From NCBI RefSeq assembly GCF_002943105.1, contig NZ_PTPZ01000001.1, positions 536,153 through 600,152 on the forward strand: a DNA stretch of 64,000 nt. Direction: 5' to 3'. Below the pieces are notes generated by a model. The model was not told the DNA's origin. It saw only the letters and a program-made list of their open reading frames with translations, and searched no databases. Position 1 is the first letter of the stretch. Each line of letters opens with the position of its first letter. This document shows positions 60,278 through 64,000 of this stretch, in pieces. The DNA is from Cloacibacterium normanense (GTDB taxonomy: Bacteria > Bacteroidota > Bacteroidia > Flavobacteriales > Weeksellaceae). The position numbers and the translations under genes are program-made.

Positions 60278-61990
60278 ATGACAACTTTGGAAAAAGCAAA
60301 ACTTTGGTTATCAGATACTTTTGATGCAGAAACCAGAGCTACAGTTCAGAATTGGATTGATACCAATTCCCCAGAATTAGAAGACAGTTTTTACAGAGAA
60401 TTAGAATTCGGAACTGGCGGAATGCGAGGAATTATGGGAGTAGGAACCAATCGTCTCAATAAATATACATTGGGTCAAGCTACGCAAGGTTTGGCGAATT
60501 ATCTTCATCAACAATTTCCTAATCAAGAAATTAAAGTAGCGATTGCTTATGACGTAAGAAATAATTCTAAAGAGTTCGGAAAAATGTGTGCAGATGTTCT
60601 TACAGCAAACGGAATTAAAGTGTTGCTTTTCAAAGAACACAGACCAACTCCAGAACTTTCTTTCACGGTTCGTGATAAAAAATGTAACGCGGGAATTGTT
60701 TTGACGGCTTCTCACAATCCACCAGAATATAACGGTTACAAAGTATATTGGAATGATGGAGCACAAGTAGTTCCACCAAATGATGAAAATATCATCAAAG
60801 AAGTTTACGCTACAAAATTCGAAGAAATTAAATTCAACGGAAATGATGATTTAATCGAATGGATTGGCGAAGAACAAGATGATGTGTACATCGATACTTG
60901 TATGGAAAATTCATTGTACCAAAATATTGGAAGAGATAATGTAAACATCGTTTTCACTTCTATTCACGGTACTACTTATACTACGATTCCTAAAGCTTTA
61001 GCAAAAGCAGGTTTCACGAAAGTGGATTTGGTAAAAGAACAAATGATTCCTTCTGGAAATTTCCCAACGGTAGAATCTCCGAATCCTGAAGAGCCAAAAG
61101 CGCTTTCTATGGCGGTAGATTTGGCAAATATTACCAATGGAGATATCGTTATCGGTTGTGATCCAGATGGCGACAGATTAGGAATTGCGGTAAGAAATCT
61201 AGATGGCGAAATTCAGTTATTGAATGGTAACCAAACCAATATGATTTTGACGTATTACATTCTTGACCAATGGAAAAAAGCAGGCAAAATTACAGGAAAA
61301 GAGTTCATCGGTTCTACGATTGTAACTTCTGACTGTTTCTTTGATGTAGCTGAAAAATTCGGAGTAGATTGCAAAGTAGGATTGACTGGTTTCAAATGGA
61401 TTGGTAAAATGATTCGTGATGTAGAAGGTCAAGAAAAATTCATTTGCGGTGGTGAAGAATCTTTCGGATTTATGACGGGAGATTTCGTAAGAGATAAAGA
61501 CAGTTGTGGTTCTATTTTATTGGCTTGTGAAATTGCAGCCGTTTGCAAAGCACAAGGAAAAACCATGTATCAGTACATGATTGATATTTACAAAGAAATA
61601 GGTATGTATCAAGAAGGTTTGGTGAACGTGGTAAGAAAAGGAAGAACTGGTGCCGAAGAAATTGCTCAAATGATGGTAGATTTCAGAGAAAATCCTGTAA
61701 AAGAATTGGCAGGCTCTAAAGTTTTGGAAGTAAAAGATTTCCAAGAACAAACTTGTCTTAATGTAATTACAGGAGAGAGAAAAGTAATGAATGATATTCC
61801 GAAATCTAATGTGTTAATCTATTACACAGAAGACGGAACTAAAGTTTGTATCAGACCTTCAGGAACTGAGCCGAAGATTAAATTCTATTTTTCTGTGAAA
61901 GATAAAATTGAAAACGAAGCAGATTTCAAAGCTAAACAAGCTTCTCTGGAACAAAAAATCAATGAAGTAAAAAAAGATTTAAAACTATAA
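60278..61990 (+). CDS. phospho-sugar mutase (phosphoglucomutase/phosphomannomutase family)
   Basis: A 570-aa enzyme of the alpha-D-phosphohexomutase superfamily. The phosphorylated Ser145 lies in TASHNPPEYNGYK, the Mg-binding loop is DPDGDRLG, the sugar loop is GGEESFGF and the C-terminal phosphate loop is RPSGTEPKIKFY. The four domains are in order. It probably converts glucose 6-phosphate and glucose 1-phosphate, but sugar preference cannot be read. A hairpin terminator follows. Confidence 0.94.
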   Translation: MTTLEKAKLWLSDTFDAETRATVQNWIDTNSPELEDSFYRELEFGTGGMRGIMGVGTNRLNKYTLGQATQGLANYLHQQFPNQEIKVAIAYDVRNNSKEFGKMCADVLTANGIKVLLFKEHRPTPELSFTVRDKKCNAGIVLTASHNPPEYNGYKVYWNDGAQVVPPNDENIIKEVYATKFEEIKFNGNDDLIEWIGEEQDDVYIDTCMENSLYQNIGRDNVNIVFTSIHGTTYTTIPKALAKAGFTKVDLVKEQMIPSGNFPTVESPNPEEPKALSMAVDLANITNGDIVIGCDPDGDRLGIAVRNLDGEIQLLNGNQTNMILTYYILDQWKKAGKITGKEFIGSTIVTSDCFFDVAEKFGVDCKVGLTGFKWIGKMIRDVEGQEKFICGGEESFGFMTGDFVRDKDSCGSILLACEIAAVCKAQGKTMYQYMIDIYKEIGMYQEGLVNVVRKGRTGAEEIAQMMVDFRENPVKELAGSKVLEVKDFQEQTCLNVITGERKVMNDIPKSNVLIYYTEDGTKVCIRPSGTEPKIKFYFSVKDKIENEADFKAKQASLEQKINEVKKDLKL

Positions 61991-62011
61991 ATATTTTAAT
62001 CTAATGCTTTT

Positions 62012-62067
62012 AAGTTCACAGAAGTTTAACAAATCTTTAGGTTTTTAATCTTTTGTGAACTTTTTTA
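62012..62067 (+). terminator. phosphomutase terminator
   Basis: AAGTTCACA pairs with TGTGAACTT, with a 33-nt loop, then a T run. A shorter stem within the loop is possible. Confidence 0.65.
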
Positions 62068-62114
62068 TTTTATTTAAATTTGAAAAATCATTAACAACAA
62101 AATCTTAATAAAAA

Positions 62115-63368
62115 GTGGTTTCAAAACTCGCTCAAAACCTTATCGGTTCAGAAATTATTAAAATCGGTAATCAAGTAAACGAACTCAAAGCTCAAGGAGC
62201 TGAAATTGCCAACCTCACTATCGGTGATTTAGATTCTAACATTTATCCTATTCCTGCAGGATTAAAACAAAATATTCAGAAAGCTTACGCGGATAATTTA
62301 ACCAATTATCCTCCTGCAAATGGTTTGCTTTCATTAAGAAAAGCAGTGGCAAAAGACATAAAATCTCGTTGGAATTTAGACTATTCTCCAGATGATATTT
62401 TGGTTTCTGGCGGTTCTAGACCTTTAATTTATGCTACTTTTAAAACCATTGTAGACGAAGGCGATAAAGTAGTTTACGCTGTTCCTTCTTGGAATAATAA
62501 CCATTACGCTTACTTAACTTCTGCCAATGCAGTAGAACTAGAAGTTTCTCCAGAAGATAATTTTTTGCCAACAGCTGATGTGATTACCCCACATTTAGAA
62601 GGTGCAGTTTTATTGGCGCTTTGCTCTCCGCTAAACCCAACTGGAACCATGTTTACCAAAGAACAACTTTCAGAAATTTGCGAAGCGGTAATTGCAGAAA
62701 ATAAAAAAAGAGGAGAAGGCGAAAAGCCAATTTACTTAATGTACGACCAAATTTATGCAATGCTTACGTTTGGTGATTCAGAACATTTTAATCCAGTTTC
62801 TCTTTATCCAGAACTTAGAGATTACACCATTTATATTGATGGAACTTCTAAATGTTTTGCAGCAACTGGAGTTAGAGTAGGATGGAGTTTCGGACCAACT
62901 AAAGTGATTGATAGAATGAAAGCGCTATTAACACACGTTGGAGCTTGGGCGCCGAAACCAGAACAACAAGCTGTAGCAGAGTTTTTAGATAATACACCAG
63001 CTGTAAACGAATTTGTGAATGATTTCAAAGGTAAAATTGCGCACAGTTTAGAAGTTTTACATGCTGGAATTCAAGAAATGAAATCTAAAAATTTCGCGGT
63101 AGATAGCATTAAACCAATGGGTGCTTTGTATTTGACCATTAAATTGGATTATGTAGGAAAAACCACTGAAGACGGTAAAGTTCTGAAAGATTCTACAGAT
63201 TTAGTTTTCTATTTAATCGAAAAAGCAGGAGTAGCATTAGTGCCATTTTCAGCATTTGGAAATTCTAGAGAAATGCCTTGGTTTAGAGCATCAGTTGGCG
63301 CTTGTTCAGTAGAAGATTTACAAAAAATGTTCCCGAAATTAGAAGCTGCTTTAGCTAAATTAAAATAA
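62115..63368 (+). CDS. pyridoxal-phosphate aminotransferase, class I/II
   Basis: A fold-type-I PLP enzyme of 417 aa. SPLNPTGT (Asn174), YDQIYA (Asp211) and TSKCFAATGVRVGW, with the PLP Lys246, are in order. The start is GTG at 62115, unusual in this window, since the family-like N-terminal part begins at once (VSKLAQNLIGSEIIKIGNQV) and no ATG is at hand. It resembles aspartate/aromatic aminotransferases. It is preceded by a terminator and followed by a repeat terminator. Confidence 0.9.
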   Translation: MVSKLAQNLIGSEIIKIGNQVNELKAQGAEIANLTIGDLDSNIYPIPAGLKQNIQKAYADNLTNYPPANGLLSLRKAVAKDIKSRWNLDYSPDDILVSGGSRPLIYATFKTIVDEGDKVVYAVPSWNNNHYAYLTSANAVELEVSPEDNFLPTADVITPHLEGAVLLALCSPLNPTGTMFTKEQLSEICEAVIAENKKRGEGEKPIYLMYDQIYAMLTFGDSEHFNPVSLYPELRDYTIYIDGTSKCFAATGVRVGWSFGPTKVIDRMKALLTHVGAWAPKPEQQAVAEFLDNTPAVNEFVNDFKGKIAHSLEVLHAGIQEMKSKNFAVDSIKPMGALYLTIKLDYVGKTTEDGKVLKDSTDLVFYLIEKAGVALVPFSAFGNSREMPWFRASVGACSVEDLQKMFPKLEAALAKLK

Positions 63369-63376
63369 ATTTATCT

Positions 63377-63440
63377 CTCGCTGATTGAGCAAATTTAGAG
63401 GATTTTGATCTGCTAAATCAGTTCAATCAGCGAGCTTTTT
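63377..63440 (+). terminator. terminator made of a ctcgctgattga inverted repeat
   Basis: CTCGCTGATTGA pairs with TCAATCAGCGAG, with an inner ATTTAG / CTAAAT stem, then a T run. It is also a repeat of the 18021-18073 type. Confidence 0.75.
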
Positions 63441-63464
63441 TAAATAAAATTATCAAAGTCAATA

Positions 63465-64000
63465 ATGAATAATCTCGGAACCAGAAACTCGGAACTCGAA
63501 ACACTTAAAATAATCGCTGTTATACCAGCTCGTTACGCTGCAAGTAGATTTCCCGGGAAATTAATGCAGATTTTAGGCGACAAAACAGTAATTGCTACTA
63601 CTTATCAAAACGTTTTGGAAACTCAGCTATTTGATGAGGTTTTCGTGGCGACTGATTCTGAAATTATCTTTGAAGAAATTACCAAAATCGGCGGAAAAGC
63701 AGTAATGACTGGTGAACACGAAACAGGAAGCGACAGAATAGCGGAAGCGGTTCAAAATATTGATTGCGATATTGTCATCAATGTTCAAGGTGATGAACCT
63801 TTCCTGAAAACTGAACCTTTGAAACAACTGATTGAAGTTTTTAAAAATGATGTAGATAAAGAAATTTCATTGGCTTCGCTTAAAATCAGGTTAAAGGAAA
63901 AGGAAGAAATCGAAAATCCGAATAATGTAAAAGTTATTACAGATTTACAGAATTTTGCAATGTATTTTAGTCGTTCTGTGATTCCTTATCCTAGAGAAAC
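63465..64000 (+). CDS. kdsB: 3-deoxy-manno-octulosonate cytidylyltransferase, 3' end missing (window edge)
   Basis: It activates KDO with CTP for lipopolysaccharide core. The visible 178 codons carry [17 protein letters not shown], the nucleotide-binding signature, then [22 protein letters not shown] and INVQGDEPF. The frame is still open at base 64000, so the C-terminal part is outside the window. The first residues ([11 protein letters not shown]) are encoded by an intergenic word-like repeat (ctcggaacc...aactcggaactcg). The family start may therefore have been at about the K-I-I-A-V-I codons, but no ATG is found there. Confidence 0.93.
   Translation, partial: MNNLGTRNSELETLKIIAVIPARYAASRFPGKLMQILGDKTVIATTYQNVLETQLFDEVFVATDSEIIFEEITKIGGKAVMTGEHETGSDRIAEAVQNIDCDIVINVQGDEPFLKTEPLKQLIEVFKNDVDKEISLASLKIRLKEKEEIENPNNVKVITDLQNFAMYFSRSVIPYPRE

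Overview
The window is a stretch of chromosome from a low-GC member of the Bacteroidota, most likely a flavobacterium of the Weeksellaceae (Chryseobacterium/Cloacibacterium-like). The evidence is the AT-rich codon use, promoters of the Bacteroidota type (TTG, about 19 bp, TAnnTTTG), starts that mostly lack Shine-Dalgarno sites, two large secreted proteins ending in type IX secretion sorting tails, a menaquinone pathway (menB, menA), and many word-like intergenic repeats. The genus is an inference. I see no phage, transposase, CRISPR array, tRNA or rRNA gene.

Layout. 0.2-5.6 kb: a conserved hypothetical, an NlpC/P60 lipoprotein, dapD and three glycosyltransferase-type genes. 5.7-13.2 kb: a complete histidine operon hisG-D-C-B-H-A-F-IE on the + strand, preceded by a short leader ORF with five consecutive His codons and an attenuator. 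13.7-21.3 kb: a complete tryptophan operon trpE-G-D-C-F-B-(phzF-like)-A on the - strand, converging on the his operon and preceded by its own leader ORF with three consecutive Trp codons and an attenuator. 21.4-24.8 kb: the thrS-infC-rpmI-rplT translation cluster. 24.9-28.0 kb: small envelope and housekeeping genes and a cation/proton antiporter. 28.1-36.5 kb: a secreted metzincin protease, an acyl-CoA dehydrogenase, a secreted endonuclease I, a membrane-anchored protein with four helix-hairpin-helix repeats and a MerR regulator. 36.5-41.5 kb: an SMP-30 lipoprotein, a DbpA-like helicase, rpsA and rplS. 41.6-51 kb: an XRE regulator, a TerC-family protein, an M14 peptidase, a B12-dependent ribonucleotide reductase, an amino acid permease and a cation efflux protein. 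51-64 kb: the three-gene transhydrogenase operon, menB and menA, a metallo-hydrolase, the SRP RNA gene, membrane proteins and a glycosyltransferase, a phosphoglucomutase-type enzyme, an aminotransferase, and the start of kdsB, which runs off the right edge.

The most interesting content is regulatory and structural. (1) Two converging biosynthetic operons each carry a textbook-like but minimal ribosome-stalling attenuator. (2) menA is preceded by two decayed tandem copies of its own first codons together with a repeat. (3) rplS and rpsA have structured 5' leaders, and rpsA also has an upstream ORF that overlaps its start codon. (4) Word-like repeats fill the gaps inside operons and in several places have become protein sequence (trpE N-terminus, trpG C-terminus, the interior of trpF, kdsB N-terminus, hisH and hisF ends). 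(5) TACA-N2-TGTA palindromes surround an XRE regulator gene and recur in front of its neighbours. All assignments come from reading the sequence; no database search was run.
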